In this document: in pieces, positions 10,881 to 22,001 of the stretch
Layout of the letters: every line of letters begins with the position of its first letter
Position numbering within the stretch: position 1 is the stretch's first letter
Source of the DNA: Pohlia nutans
Lineage: Eukaryota > Streptophyta > Bryopsida > Bryales > Mniaceae
Reading direction: 5' to 3'
Length of the DNA: 64,000 nt
Assembly (NCBI GenBank): GCA_022496805.1
Contig: CM040087.1
Coordinates: 30,590,253 to 30,654,252 of the forward strand
Program-made: the position numbers and the translations under genes
The notes under the pieces: generated by a model
What the model saw: the letters and a program-made list of their open reading frames with translations, nothing else
The model's database searches: none
Told to the model about the DNA's origin: nothing

Positions 10881-11505
10881 GTCATCTTGCACAACAATAA
10901 ATATTAGAGTTAACCGAAAAGAAGGCCTTGGAACATGCCTTTTCAACCTTCTTTCAAGCGCTCTTTTGAGCTCCCTTGAGCTATGTTTGGGTTGAATAGT
11001 GTCCTGTCATAACTTGTCCCCTTGTGGGCCATGGGCTTGGAGCTTTGGTAGGAGGTGTGGAAGTCATTGCGAGGTGTGGAGAATAATGATAGTGGCTTGC
11101 TTTAGATTGTCTCCCAACTCATCTTGAACTAGTTTTCGGTCTATTTATATTTCAATATGAGTTCAAGAGGAGTTCAAGAGGAATTTGCTAAAACTTTCCT
11201 CTTTGAGCTGACTTTTCGGTTAACTCTATTGGGTAGCCAAAACCCAAGAGCAATAATTATCAGTTGTCTTTTGGGCCACTCCAAGTCACTTTCTGTGTGT
11301 TATGTTTTAGTACTAGAAACTATCAGTCACTTTCTACTGTGCTTTAAATGAATTAAATAATAAAATGTGATGAGATTTTACCCTCTTATTTCAAAAATAA
11401 AATATTTTTTTAATTTTTTTAAATAAATAAATTATAAATCATAAATAAAATAAAATAAAAATATAGTGATGGGTATGGTTTTGGTATAGTTTGGGTGTTG
11501 TAGGC
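10881..11505. other. Intergenic, no gene seen
   Basis: AT-rich sequence. ORF-like stretches (for example 11157-11351) carry no recognisable domain. Confidence 0.5.
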
Positions 11506-11508
11506 TTA

Positions 11509-11819
11509 GAGCATGGCCACCCATGGCCTCAGAGGGTCTTTGACTTCAAGAAGTGAATGAAAAGTTTCGAGGGGCCTTTCAAAATGCCTCTTGACTCTGG
11601 ATTCTAGCGTGTTAGAAATTAGGCCTTGAAATCACTATTGAGTTGACTATTCGATGATTATTCTCTCATTCTACTTGTGATTGGTCCATTGACTATTTGA
11701 TGCGCACTTTTGATACGTGAAGGGCCTGCAAGGGTGGGGGAGTGTGAGTGCAAGGGCCCTTCACATGTAGATGAATAATTTGAGAGGGTTAGTCCTAGCG
11801 TGCATGGGTGGGAATGCTC
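11509..11819. mobile_element. Tourist-like MITE (TTA target duplication)
   Basis: Begins GAGCATGG after TTA (11506-11508) and ends ATGCTC before TTA (11820-11822). The interior is similar along its length to 41470-41772, which is flanked by TAA. A three-base TTA/TAA duplication and GAGCAT ends fit PIF/Harbinger-derived Tourist MITEs. Confidence 0.75.
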
Positions 11820-11822
11820 TTA

Positions 11823-12698
11823 GTACGTACATTGAGTGAGGCTGACATGCACTTACCACTGTAGACACCGCAATATTCCATTTCAAATAACCTTCTATGT
11901 GCCCATTTCTAACAATAGAATTACATAACATTCAGTAACCTTGGTTACTGCTGCCTTTCTCTGACAAATTGATGTGGAATATACCACATCATTTCATCCC
12001 CCGAATGAAATGATGTGGGATATTCCTCATCACATCAGTAGCTACGAGGACATGTGGCATTGAGCAAGAGCAATCAACCATGGTGCACAGGAACTCAAAG
12101 CACTTCTCAATCACATTCAATAGTGTTCTATAATTATTTATTTGATTCAATAGTCCATTCAAGTACAAATCACTGCTCACTCTATAAATTAAGGTGGATG
12201 AAACAAAAAGGCACCCCTCTTGAAGACTACTGAATGTTATGTAGGCCCCTATTTGGCCACAGGCTCCAGACATGAGTTGTTTTTCTTCTTCACATACCAC
12301 CATGATCTGCCTTTATCATGCCAGTGAGGTTCCATACTACTTTAAATATCATTCATTTTAGCTCAAATCCTGAATAGCATCAATAAAAATACCATAAAAC
12401 AAAAGGCCATTTTTAGTGAATCAGAGCTCCACGCAGTGTAATGACTTTTCACAATCTGTATCTTTGAAATACCCAGCCGGGCGACCAGTACACGTACAGG
12501 GAATTTTCGGTGCCAGGAGCCGGTGTGAGTACCGTCGAAACTTTATCAGGGGCATTGCCTCAAACTGGTTTCATCTTCTCCCTCGCCACTAGGCTTAGTA
12601 GAAAAGGTGGAGGGAGATGCATAGGCAAGTAATGCATAATTCCACGCATGCACAATGATTTTGCATGGGCATGTCCTTGGGAAGCGCTACCATTTCTA
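11823..12698. other. Intergenic with local inverted repeat near 11970-12025
   Basis: No gene seen. ATGTGGAATATACCACATC is followed by GATGTGGGATATTCC in opposite sense around 11972-12026, giving a short hairpin. A GC-richer patch near 12475-12600 has no recognised content. Confidence 0.4.
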
Positions 12699-13254
12699 CT
12701 AAGGTAGATGTACCTTAACCCCTAAACGTACCGATCCTTTAAACACAAGTAAATGCTAACTTCAAAAATAGATATTAGCATAACTCAAATGTACAATATG
12801 TGTACATGAGAGGACCATTGCATGCATGAAATCTACCCAACAAATTTGACATACTTGCATTTGGAGGGCTCTCCAATATTATCAACATTTCCCCATCACA
12901 AGAGATTTACTCTAATTGGTGGAAGTTTTAATAGGCTTGCAGAGGTAACTTAGATGAAAGTCATCCGAGATTGTATGAGAAAGTTACAAGGTTTTGAATC
13001 CATTCGTGATTTAGTTTTTGGACGATTGGAAGTTTAGGGGTTAAACCACCACGACACCTAAAACCACCAACTTCTACACCCTTCTTTCATATCAGGAAAG
13101 AAATGTAGGCTTTTATTACATGACTTATGCATCAGTTGCTCAGAAGTTAAGGCATGTACCGAAAACTTACATTTCCTCCCTAAAATGAAGAAAGGGTGTA
13201 GACTGAAGCTGGTGCTTTTAAGTGTTGCGGTGGTTTATGGTACGTCTACCTTAG
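12699..13254. mobile_element. MITE with CTAAGGTAGAYGTACC ends, split by a TTAA element
   Basis: Left end CTAAGGTAGATGTACC and right end (reverse complement) CTAAGGTAGACGTACC. Similarity continues for about 60 bases with AAACCACC and TCTACACCC on both arms. A family A element sits between GTACC and AAACCACC of the left arm. Removing it restores GTACCTTAAACCACC, matching GTACCATAAACCACC of the right arm. Confidence 0.75.
12715..13044 (-). mobile_element. TTAA element, family A (330 bp), nested in a different MITE
   Basis: Starts TTAACCCCTAAACGTACCG and ends GGAAGTTTAGGGGTTAA; inverted relative to 8140-8468. Its insertion into the left terminal repeat of the 12699-13254 MITE shows the pre-insertion site was a single TTAA. 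Confidence 0.9.
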
Positions 13255-13573
13255 TGCTATGTCGCCAACTTCCACAGACTTCTTTTGCACACATTTCGTC
13301 TCTTCCGTCCATTTTTGTCACTCCTCACCATTGACATGGCTGCTTTTGCCACATTCGTTGCCATTCACATTGCCGTAATAGCCAAACTGTGCCAAACGAG
13401 GGCTCACTAAGATTGCCAAAGTGGTTTTAGGGTTTGGAATGTTCACCAAGCCAACACGTTTTGCGTGGCGGCTTGCTCGATCAGGATTTGGGGTGGTGCT
13501 TGTCTTAGTTTTATGCGCTGGTGACGGTGGGCAAATGACGTTGAGTGTGGGCAAGTGTCCTGGGCATGGAAGT

Positions 13574-13956
13574 TTAACCCTTAAAGGACAATTTGGGTCC
13601 TGGGTGGGCAGCCCGGAAAGATTTTTTTTTTAAATTTAAATTTAAATTTAAAATTTATTTTTCTTTCAAAAACGGCTCTGCAGTGCACTGCTAGCTAGCA
13701 CTGTAGCACTGTAGCACCGCAGCACTGCTGAACTTCAGCTGCCCCAACCTCAAAACTTGTTCAATTTGATAACTTTGATTGCTTACCAACGATTCCACAA
13801 TCTCTCAAATGAGGCGAAAATTTGGAATCTAGATCGCTTTTTCAGTAGCTTTCCAACGCAACAAGTCTCGCTTGATTTGGTTGAGAAATGAAACTTCTGT
13901 CTCCAATATTCCTTTAAACCAAGCCCGTGGGGCTGGGGTTGTCCTTTAAGGGTTAA
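13574..13956 (-). mobile_element. TTAA element, family E (383 bp)
   Basis: Starts TTAACCCTTAAAGGACAA and ends TTGTCCTTTAAGGGTTAA, an 18-base terminal repeat. The interior matches 29212-29591 in inverse orientation, including the GATTCCACAATCTCTCAAATGAGGCG segment read in parts. The interior also holds an unusual GCACTGTAGCACTG repeat near 13695-13730. Confidence 0.85.
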
Positions 13957-14070
13957 AATCCCAACCCTCCATTGTATCCTTCTGCAATGTATTTGTCTTG
14001 ATTTTTTTTTATAATTCTTAGTGTGATTGTGAGCCACTTCATGGTTAGGGTGTGTTTCTTGGCTGGGTAT

Positions 14071-14511
14071 TTAACCCCTAAGTGACGGATCAACCATTTT
14101 ATGGTCTCTGCCCTTTTTTTGTGAGCTGCCCGAAATAGAAAAAAAAACATTTTTAAATAGGTAATCAAGTCTACTTTCCAACCCAATTTGAATCATGTCA
14201 ATCCGAGTTAAACTCCACCTGGGAGAAATTTTCAAAGAAAAACACTTCTACATTGTCTAGTGTTGGAAAACTTACTATTTGGGGAAAGTAATGATGTTCT
14301 CTCCGTTGAAAAATTTGCAATTTTTGATTTTAGAATAGAATGTCTAGTTTTAACAAATCATACAAAATTTCAAATTCTAAAAATAAAATTTGTGATTCTT
14401 ATAAATATTTGAAGTTAAATGCTTCTAATTTCATTATGAGATGATAAAAAGAAGTAATTTTTTATAACACATTTACGTTTTGCCCTTACCCCCTCCGTCA
14501 TTAGGAGTTAA
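14071..14511 (+). mobile_element. TTAA element, family H, internally deleted (441 bp)
   Basis: Starts TTAACCCCTAAGTGACGG and ends CCGTCATTAGGAGTTAA. Collinear with 17319-17866 but lacks about 107 bases between TGAGATGATAAAAAG and AAGTAATTTTTTA. It carries the empty TTAA (14415-14418) at the position occupied by family B in 9534-10623. Its right TTAA is shared with the next fragment. Confidence 0.88.
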
Positions 14512-14830
14512 CCTCTAAACGTCAAGAGGGTCCTAGACGGGCAGCCAAAGGAATAATTTTTTTAATAGTCCTTTGAGTAACATGAACAACCAATGAGAAT
14601 TCCTCAAAAAAAATTATGAACAATTTCACTTCAAAAACAAAGTTAAAAAATACAATGAGATTCCAGCTCTGCAGTGAGTTTTGCAATTCGGGATTTTAAA
14701 ATAATTTAAAATTTAAAATAAATAAAATAATAATTAATTATTAAAAAGATTGTTGAACAACTTTGATATCCATCAAGATCTCAAGCTACGTGACTCCCTC
14801 CCATCCCCACCAATTCTCTTTCCAATTTCC
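14508..14830 (-). mobile_element. Truncated family E TTAA element
   Basis: Starts TTAACCTCTAAACGTCAAGAGG, like the right end of 29212-29591 read inverted (CGTCAAGAGGGC), then GGGCAGCC as in 13574. The rest decays and no matching right end is seen before the next TTAA at 14831. Confidence 0.5.
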
Positions 14831-15379
14831 TTAACCCCTAAAAGCCCGAGGGGTATTGGATAAAACATAGATGTGTTATAATATGTGCCTTCCATATGTT
14901 CGATGAAGGTTGGTTCAATAGACAAAATGTAGAGTATCATCTTTACAAATTATCCGTACGGTCAAACTTCCTAAATAATCTTTAGATCATTTTTTAATGA
15001 ATTTAAAAGCATTAACCTTCGAAAATTTGTATAAATTATAATTTTCAATTTTAGAGTTCAAATTTTAGTACGACTGGTTAAAGTTGGGCTATCTATCGTA
15101 AACTTCAAAAAAGCAAGAGAAACGATGGAGGAATCATCATTACTTTCCCCAAATAGCAAATTTTGTAACACTAAGACAATGTTGAGGTGATCTACTTTGA
15201 AAAATTCTCCCGGGTGGAGTTTAACTTGGATTGCCATAATTCAAATTGGGTTGGAAAGTAGACTTCATGTAGTATTTTAAATTTATTTTTATTTTTTCAA
15301 TTTTTTTTTTTTGGTTCCGGGCAGCCCGTTTTTTCCGGGCAGCGACCAGAAAATGGTCGCTCGGGGGCTTAGGGGTTAA
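14831..15379 (-). mobile_element. TTAA element, diverged inverted family H (549 bp)
   Basis: Starts TTAACCCCTAAAAGCCCGAG and ends CTCGGGGGCTTAGGGGTTAA. The interior mirrors family H: CAAATTGGGTTGGAAAGTAGACTT is the reverse complement of the family H AAGTCTACTTTCCAACCC segment. GGGCAGCCCG lies near the right end. Confidence 0.75.
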
Positions 15380-15390
15380 GATGTACAGTG

Positions 15391-16034
15391 CAGTGACAAT
15401 CAAAATGCCGTTTCTGAATTTGCACGGTAGGAAATTTCAAATTTGCCAACTTTGACAACCTGTCGAGGGCTGAAAATTTGATATTTTACCACGAACTTTT
15501 TTATAGGAAATCATCTCTATGTTAATTTGATGTGTACCAAATTTGAAGGCCAAAAGATTCACCAAAATATATAGATATATATTAAAAATCTATCAACATG
15601 TGTAGTTGTTCAAAAAGTGTGTAAAATGTTTCTCATAACTACACACATTGGTAGATTGTGAATATTTTTTTTTGTATTAATTTTTTACCTTGAACTTTGG
15701 CACAGAGGTTATTAACATAAAGAGAATCTTGTACCATAAAATTTATGATAAATAAAAAAAATCTCAGCCCTTAGGAGGGTTTCAATCTTGGTAGTAGTGA
15801 AATAGTTTCTATGATTGTTTCTTAAAACAACACATGCTAGTAGATTGTGAATATCCTTTTTTTTATTGATCTTTTGTCCTTTGAATTTGGTAAACATGTT
15901 ATTGACTTGGATATGATCTTGTGAAATAAATTTCGTAGTAAAATACCAATATTTTAGCCCTCGGGAGGCTATCAAAGTTGGCAGATGTGAAATTTCTTTA
16001 CCTAGAGTTCAAAAACGCCATTTTGATTGTCACC
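15391..16034. mobile_element. MITE-like element with about 100 bp terminal inverted repeats
   Basis: Left arm starts near GTGACAATCAAAATGCCGTT and right arm (inverted) GGTGACAATCAAAATGGCG. Pairing continues at about 80 percent through GCCAACTTTGA and GAGGGCT to ATTTTAC. The core repeats TAGATTGTGAATAT twice. Target duplication not resolved. Confidence 0.6.
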
Positions 16035-16200
16035 CCACAATACAATTTACTAAAACAAGCGTATTTTCTAAATTAAGCCTTACTTTTTCATCAAATTTTC
16101 AAAGCACCAATCCATTTGAATTTTGGTTGAGAAATCTACTTCTTTCTTGATTACTCTCTAAAAACAAGCTCTTGGGGCTTTTTGGACGTTTAAAGGTTAA
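16035..16200 (-). mobile_element. Family E TTAA element fragment
   Basis: Ends GGACGTTTAAAGGTTAA at 16197-16200. Read inverted, it matches the start of 29212-29591 (GAAATAGTGGATTTTCTCAACC-like, then GATTGGTGC). The other end is lost or hidden by the neighbouring 15391-16034 element. Confidence 0.6.
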
Positions 16201-17055
16201 CATCTAAATGTTCTCACTCCTCTCCAGATTTGGAGAATTTCAACGATGTTTTATATATGTAACTATATGTTTTAAACTATAACAGACATTTTGTTAAAAT
16301 TGAACTACATTTTGTTAAAACTAGACTACTATATTGAAAAAGTGATGGGGAGTGCTTTCCTTTCTAAAAGAGATAGGTCCCGCTAATTTTTCTATACTAC
16401 TCTTATTTGTGGAATAAAAGTTCTGAAGAATAAGTAGGACCTATCTATATTGAGAAGCAACAATTTCTATCACATTTTCAATGCGGTAGTCCAATTTTAA
16501 CTAAATATGGTTCAATTTTAACGAAATGTGTGTTCTATATATTTAATTATTTTGAACTTGATATATGAATCAAATTTGTGCATTTGAATTTTAAATTCTA
16601 TCCATACCCTTAGATCTACGATTGTTATGACCAATATTTTTGTATAAAAATTGAAACTTAAAATTGAATTTTTTTTGTTAGTTTTATTACAAATAAAGGT
16701 ATTGACAATTTGTACATGTAATTTGTTGTGATTGGTTGAAATGTAATATTCTAAGTGTAGTGCTTTTTGGAGATTTTTTGGTTGCTTAGTTTATAAGTTG
16801 AATTTTTTGGAGCACTTTTACATTGGAATCTTCGATATTTTGGATGAATCACCACAATATGAAATGAGGCATGAATATTTTACAAACCATCCCCTTTGTA
16901 ATTGGATCACACATGCATGAAGCTAACTTCCTCTATAATATATATAGCAAAAATCCACAGTGCAAAAGTCAATGGCGGATGATAAATCTATGTTGGATTT
17001 TGTACATCATCTACATTCTAGACAGTTGGTTTGGATTTAGATGTTAGGCAATTAA
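16197..17055 (+). mobile_element. TTAA element, family C (about 859 bp, diverged)
   Basis: Starts TTAACATCTAAATGTTCTCAC. The interior shares GGTTGAAATGTAATA, AGTGTAGTG and CACACATGCATGAAGCTAA with 32479-33075. The right end is degenerate (GATGTTAGGCAATTAA). It contains extra sequence near 16290-16510. Confidence 0.6.
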
Positions 17056-18182
17056 CCCCTAAACGTCCAAGAGTCCAGAAACTGGATCACGAATGGATTC
17101 AAAGCCTTCTCACGTTCTCATCAATGCTTGGATGAAACTCATCCAATTTTTTGGAGATTCTTCACCAAGTTGTTGTCCTATCTAATGGCTGGATTTAGTC
17201 ATACTAGAGTACATATTTTTCTAAAATTACAAATGTAGAAGTATGTCAAGTTGTTGACCAAGCCAAAATTGCATTCACTCTAATTCAAAGTGGAATTGTG
17301 AAAAATGAGGTCATAAATTTAACCCCTAAGTGACGGATCAACCATTTTATGGTCTCTGCCTTTTTTAATGGGCTGCCCGAAATAGAAAAAACATTTTTAT
17401 AGAAAATAAAAAATATTTTTAAATAGGTAATCAAGTCTACTTTCCAACCCGATTTGAATCATGTCAATCCGAGTTAAACTCCACCGGGGAGAAATTTTCA
17501 AAGAAAAACACTTCTACATTATCTAGTGTTAGAAAACTTACTATTTGGGGAAAGTAATGATGTTCTCTCCGTTGAAAAATTTGCAATTTTTGATTTTAGA
17601 ATAGAATGTCTATTTTTAACAAAGAATACAAATTTTCAAATTCTAAAAATAAAATTTGTGATTCGTATAAATATTTGAAGTTAAATGCTTCTAAATTCAT
17701 TATGAGATGATAAAAAGCTATTTTTTGATATTTGACCGTATGGAAAATTACTAAACATCAAGCTCCTCATTTTCTCTTTTGGACCAAACTTCATCAAAGT
17801 TGAAGAAGTAATTTTTTATGACACATTTATGTTTTGCCCTTACCCCCTCCGTCATTTAGGGGTTAAGAAACACAAAATTTCAAAGTACCACCACATTTAA
17901 GAGTATCTCGTTTCAAACTCATTCCAACAAATTTTACTCAAAAAATATTGAATTTTAGTTTGTAATCGAATTTAGAAGGAATTTTTAATTTTAACTTTCA
18001 AATTTTATGATTAAATATTGGTGATAGTATTAGTGAATCAAACCGTACGGATGGAATCTAAAATTAAAAATCTAAAACTTTCATTTGTATATCAATTCCA
18101 GAATATTCTTCTAAATGGTAGTTTATAATGTTTTTTCTCAAATTGTCAATTCCAGGGACACCTTGGTACGTTTAGGGGTTAA
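17052..18182 (+). mobile_element. TTAA element, family F, interrupted by family H
   Basis: Starts TTAACCCCTAAACGTCCAAG and ends CCTTGGTACGTTTAGGGGTTAA read in parts. Without the nested 17319-17866 element it is 587 bp. Collinear with 34817-35930, which is interrupted at the same TTAA by a different element. Its ends resemble family A ends. Confidence 0.88.
17319..17866 (+). mobile_element. TTAA element, family H (548 bp), nested in family F
   Basis: Starts TTAACCCCTAAGTGACGG and ends CCGTCATTTAGGGGTTAA. Flanks AGGTCATAAAT and GAAACACAAAAT are the same as the flanks of the family B element at 35084-35630. This is the most complete family H copy in the window. Confidence 0.93.
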
Positions 18183-18900
18183 GATGTTGCGGTGTGTTTC
18201 TTAGCAATTTTGGGATGGAGTGTAAGTGCACACCAAAATTAAGGGTTGGAATGGGTTGGGAGGTGGACTTCATATGTGTAGATTTTGGGTGTAACCATTT
18301 CGGGTGCTGAGTCATAAAATGAAATGTGAAGCCTCCGAAGGGATGTTTCGATGCTCATGCAAGAATCTTAAGTTTTATTGGAGTTTTTAGATTAGATTTA
18401 TTGTATACATGATTAATATATAATATTAAAATAAAACATATAATATAATATTAATATATTAATATATTATATAATTTAAAATATGATATATAATATTAAT
18501 ATATAAAAAATTAAAATATAGCATCCAATTTGATGTAGCCGAGCAACTACGACATCAGATCCACGTTAGTTTTAAGTTTTTATTTTTTATTTTCTATATA
18601 TATTTAATTTTTACACAAATTTTTAATGCAATTTTTTTTTCAAATCTTTTGAATAAAAACTTGCGGCCCTCTAAAGGCTTCACATTTCCTCTAATGTCAA
18701 TTGTTGCGACTACAAGGTGTTGGTAATGACTACATATATGTTTTGAAGATCCTAGTGGTGAATGAAGTCATTTGGCGTGAAGGATCTGCTACTTATTGTA
18801 GCCATTAGAGCTAAAAGTGCTAGTGTTAATTGGAGCCAATTGAAGATGCCCGTGGTCCCATATTCTAGATTGAAACAACGTCTCCTTTTTGTTTGCTCTC
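18183..18900. other. AT-rich intergenic
   Basis: Dense ATATTAATATA tracts around 18410-18520. No gene seen. It may be the 5' flank of the decayed hAT element that follows. Confidence 0.4.
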
Positions 18901-20545
18901 TAGATTCAAATTTAAAAAGTTATTTTCTATGAAGGCTCCTCGACACCTACCTCATTTGATCAAAGAACTCGTGAAACTTGCAATCCCCAACAATGTTTAG
19001 AGCAGCTCTGCAACAAATGTGAGGAAAGAAACAAAATGTATGCATCAATTGTACGAGAGGTCTTGTGTATTTATAGGTATATAGGCAACCAAACTACTAT
19101 AGGTTGAGTCTGTCCTAGGGAATGATGGCAATGTGCACTAAATGCATTGCATTATATTCTCAAAGATTGAATAGAGTGATAAATTATTTGCTGCTAAATT
19201 GGATTTGCTTTCACTATAAGAATCCCCTACTTTGGAAAGATGAAAGATATAGGAAGGCCTAGGTTGACATTCCAAGCGTGGCTACCAAAGGCAATTTTTA
19301 CACTACAAAGGACTACCAACATTTAAAGAATGAGGTGTTGTTCTTAGCTGTGGGGCTTGATATGGTGGCATAACAAATTGTGGCTCGTGCTACACTTGAA
19401 GGAAGAATATTGTCTAATTTGCTTGTATTTTCATTGTACTTCGTGATGAGTGTCCCATGGTAGACTACTCAGGCATTAGAAACCTCCAGGAGGACCTCAT
19501 GGAGTATTTGCATGTATCCAATTTTCTGCGTATTCCAAGCATTGGATTCATGCTATCTGACAAGGGATTGTTGAATGTTTATACCAAGTTTTCCTTGAAA
19601 GAACATGGGAAGTGATGAGAAATACAAAGTTTGTTTGTGGGAGGTGTGACAAAATCACTTTGCATAACGATGAGTCTTGGGCATCCTTCACCGCATGCTT
19701 GATGCAAAGTTGGGAGAGGTGGCAAATCAATTGTTTGTGAAAATGTTGTATGATGGGGCCTCTTTGAAAAATCTATTTTCTACTTTGTTAGACATGTTGC
19801 AGTAGTATGAAGGTTTGCCTTGAAATGACATTGTAAAAGAATCATGCACCATTTATGTCTTGTAGTTAATGTTGCACAAGATGCAGTTAAAGCCTCCATC
19901 GATATCAAAAATACACTTCTAATGGTATATCATACGCAGTTTAACCCCAAAAATTGCACTAGTAGTGTGCAAATAAAGATTATGCACATGTTTTGCATCT
20001 GCAGTTTAGGGTGGTCTAAAAATTTGCACATGACGAATTTGTTCAATTTTTTTTACTGAGCTTTCTTATAGTATTGGATCTTCCCTACTATTGTTGATAC
20101 ATTTCCACGATATCTTGAGGTGCTAAAAAAACATTATAGTCACCTTAAGAGAGTCAAAACTAAATTCATTGATCTATCTCTTTTGGACATCCAATGTCTC
20201 TCAAATTAAACATCTTTCTTCAAATTGTCAATGATGAACAACTTCAAGTCGGTTGTTAAGAACAATTTTGGGAGAAATCCCCTTACCCATCTATGGCAAA
20301 AACTCATGAATAATGCTTTGTTGGCTTCAAAGCTCTCAAAATTTTATTTGAAAGTCGTTAAGATTGTTGTTGTAGTCATCATGGGGTCCGTGGATAGCAA
20401 ACAAACGTTCTCTACGCTCAACTACATGAAGCCAAAGGTTAGGAACAACTTGCAAGAGCAACTTGATCTAGTTGTTTTGTATAGATGGTCAAAAAATTTA
20501 TGACCCTGAGGAGCTTCCCTATGTAGGATGCAATAACTAACATCA
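18901..20545 (+). pseudogene. Decayed hAT-type transposase (DUF4371/ZMYM1-like)
   Basis: Many stops and frame changes. Recognisable blocks: near 19423-19470 a LRDE(C) block like the first catalytic-motif region of these proteins; near 19742-19800 a YDGAS block (the family usually has GQGYDGASNM); at 20225-20503 an open stretch ending with SVDSKQTFSTLNYMKPKVRN and LDLVVLYRWS, matching the conserved hAT C-terminal dimerisation region. Family features are from knowledge of hAT proteins; the alignment was made by eye. Clear terminal inverted repeats were not found. Confidence 0.6.
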
Positions 20546-21230
20546 GGTGAGTTTTGAGGCCTTGAAAAGACCTCTATTTTGTGACCAATGGTAATAAATT
20601 TAAAAAAAAGAAAAAGAAAAAATAATAATTTAAAAAAATAATTCAATTTAACATTCAAAACTACTGTCCCATGTTGAATTGGCATTTTATTCTTATTTTT
20701 TCAATTACTGTTTAATAATTTTAATTCTATTTTTATTGCTATCAATTTCAACAAATCAAAGGGTAGGAGCCTTCTATAGGCTCCAAAATTCACCTAATAG
20801 TGGAAAGAGGTCAAAATTTGTTATGTCACTTACTACTATTTAAAGACAACTTTTGTTGTCTGCTAAACTTACCTTACATGTAGTTGATGAAGTTGTCGTT
20901 CCAGCTCATTTTGTAAGTTAGATCGTGGCTAATTTTTTTGTTTTCATCATTATTTGTCTTTGAAGAATGTAAATACATGTTTGATGTACAACTTGGTTTC
21001 TTGTCCAAACTTTTTTTTGTTTCCCCAATGTTGACCCATTTTGCAATATCTTATACAAATATTGATTGGCATTAACAAAACTAACATTTAACTTTTATTG
21101 AGTTGTGTTTGTCCCAAATGATGTGTACGGTTGTATACTAGTACTAACTTATGTTTTGTAGGTGTGCGTTTAGTCTTGCGCAAGGCAGGGTCGTTCGGAA
21201 CTAGGATTCAACTACCCTGCTAGTTCTCTC
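20546..21230. other. Intergenic, no gene seen
   Basis: AT-rich sequence following the hAT remnant. It could include that element's 3' non-coding part. Nothing recognised. Confidence 0.4.
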
Positions 21231-21778
21231 TTAACCCCTAAGTGCCCAATCAATCATATTGTGCTTGCTTTTTTTGTCAAACACCCAAATCATCAAATGT
21301 TTTAGCTTTATTGTAATTGGTGTTTTTATCAAATGTTTAAGTTAAGTTAAGATACATCTTTTGATTGTTGGAATTGGAAAATAAGCTTCATTTGAAGATT
21401 TTTCATTGTCAAGAGATTTGAAATTTGAGTGTCTAAAATACGAAGAGCTTTCTAAGGATGCTCCAATAATATGCCTCTTTTAATTTCTTCACTTTCATTT
21501 TTATACTACCTGTAAATATAACTTTTATCTACTTTAAATATAATTTTTGATATTAAAACTTGACAAAAATTTATATTTATTTTGAATTTTTACCTTGTTT
21601 ACGTGATAAAGTTTGTAAATACTCAAAATACCTTCCAATCATATTGAAATTTTTGTCATACCTTCATGATGTTGATAACTATCTATGAAAAATTATAAAT
21701 CATACAATGTGATATTTCAAGTATGCATATTGTGGTGCTTTGACTTGTACAAAAGAGGTGTGGATCTTTAGGGGTTAA
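21231..21778 (+). mobile_element. TTAA element, family D (548 bp)
   Basis: Starts TTAACCCCTAAGTGCCCAAT and ends GGATCTTTAGGGGTTAA. Similar throughout to 58826-59369 (for example GTGTTTTTATCAAATGTTTAAG and ATTATAAATCA segments). Non-coding. Confidence 0.88.
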
Positions 21779-22001
21779 TAGACATGGCTTTCATGATTTT
21801 CCATTCCCCAAATCTCTTTTAAACTACATTTGAGGTCATGACTTTCTTTTTAATTTACTTTGGTTATCTTCCAAAGAATTATAAACCCCTCAAATATGCT
21901 TTGTTTGGCATTTTCTATACCCCATCTGGTTCAATGGTATAAAATTAATGAGCAAGATTCTTCCAAAATACAAAAAAAACAAGTAGGGCTTGGTATGTCA
22001 A
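21779..22001. other. Short spacer with a dispersed repeat fragment
   Basis: The segment near 21880-21990 (CAATGGTATAAAATTAATGAGCAAGATTCTTCC, read in parts) resembles 47390-47470 in inverse orientation. No gene. Confidence 0.3.

Noticed and set aside
15391..16034. Single TTAA element from 15376 to 16200
   Set aside because: The outer ends are not reverse complements of each other; the long inverted repeats inside define a different element between a family H end and a family E fragment.
19934..19950. GTTTAACCCCAAAAATTG as a TTAA-element end
   Set aside because: Lacks the CCCCTAAA continuation and has no partner; it lies in the decayed hAT coding region.
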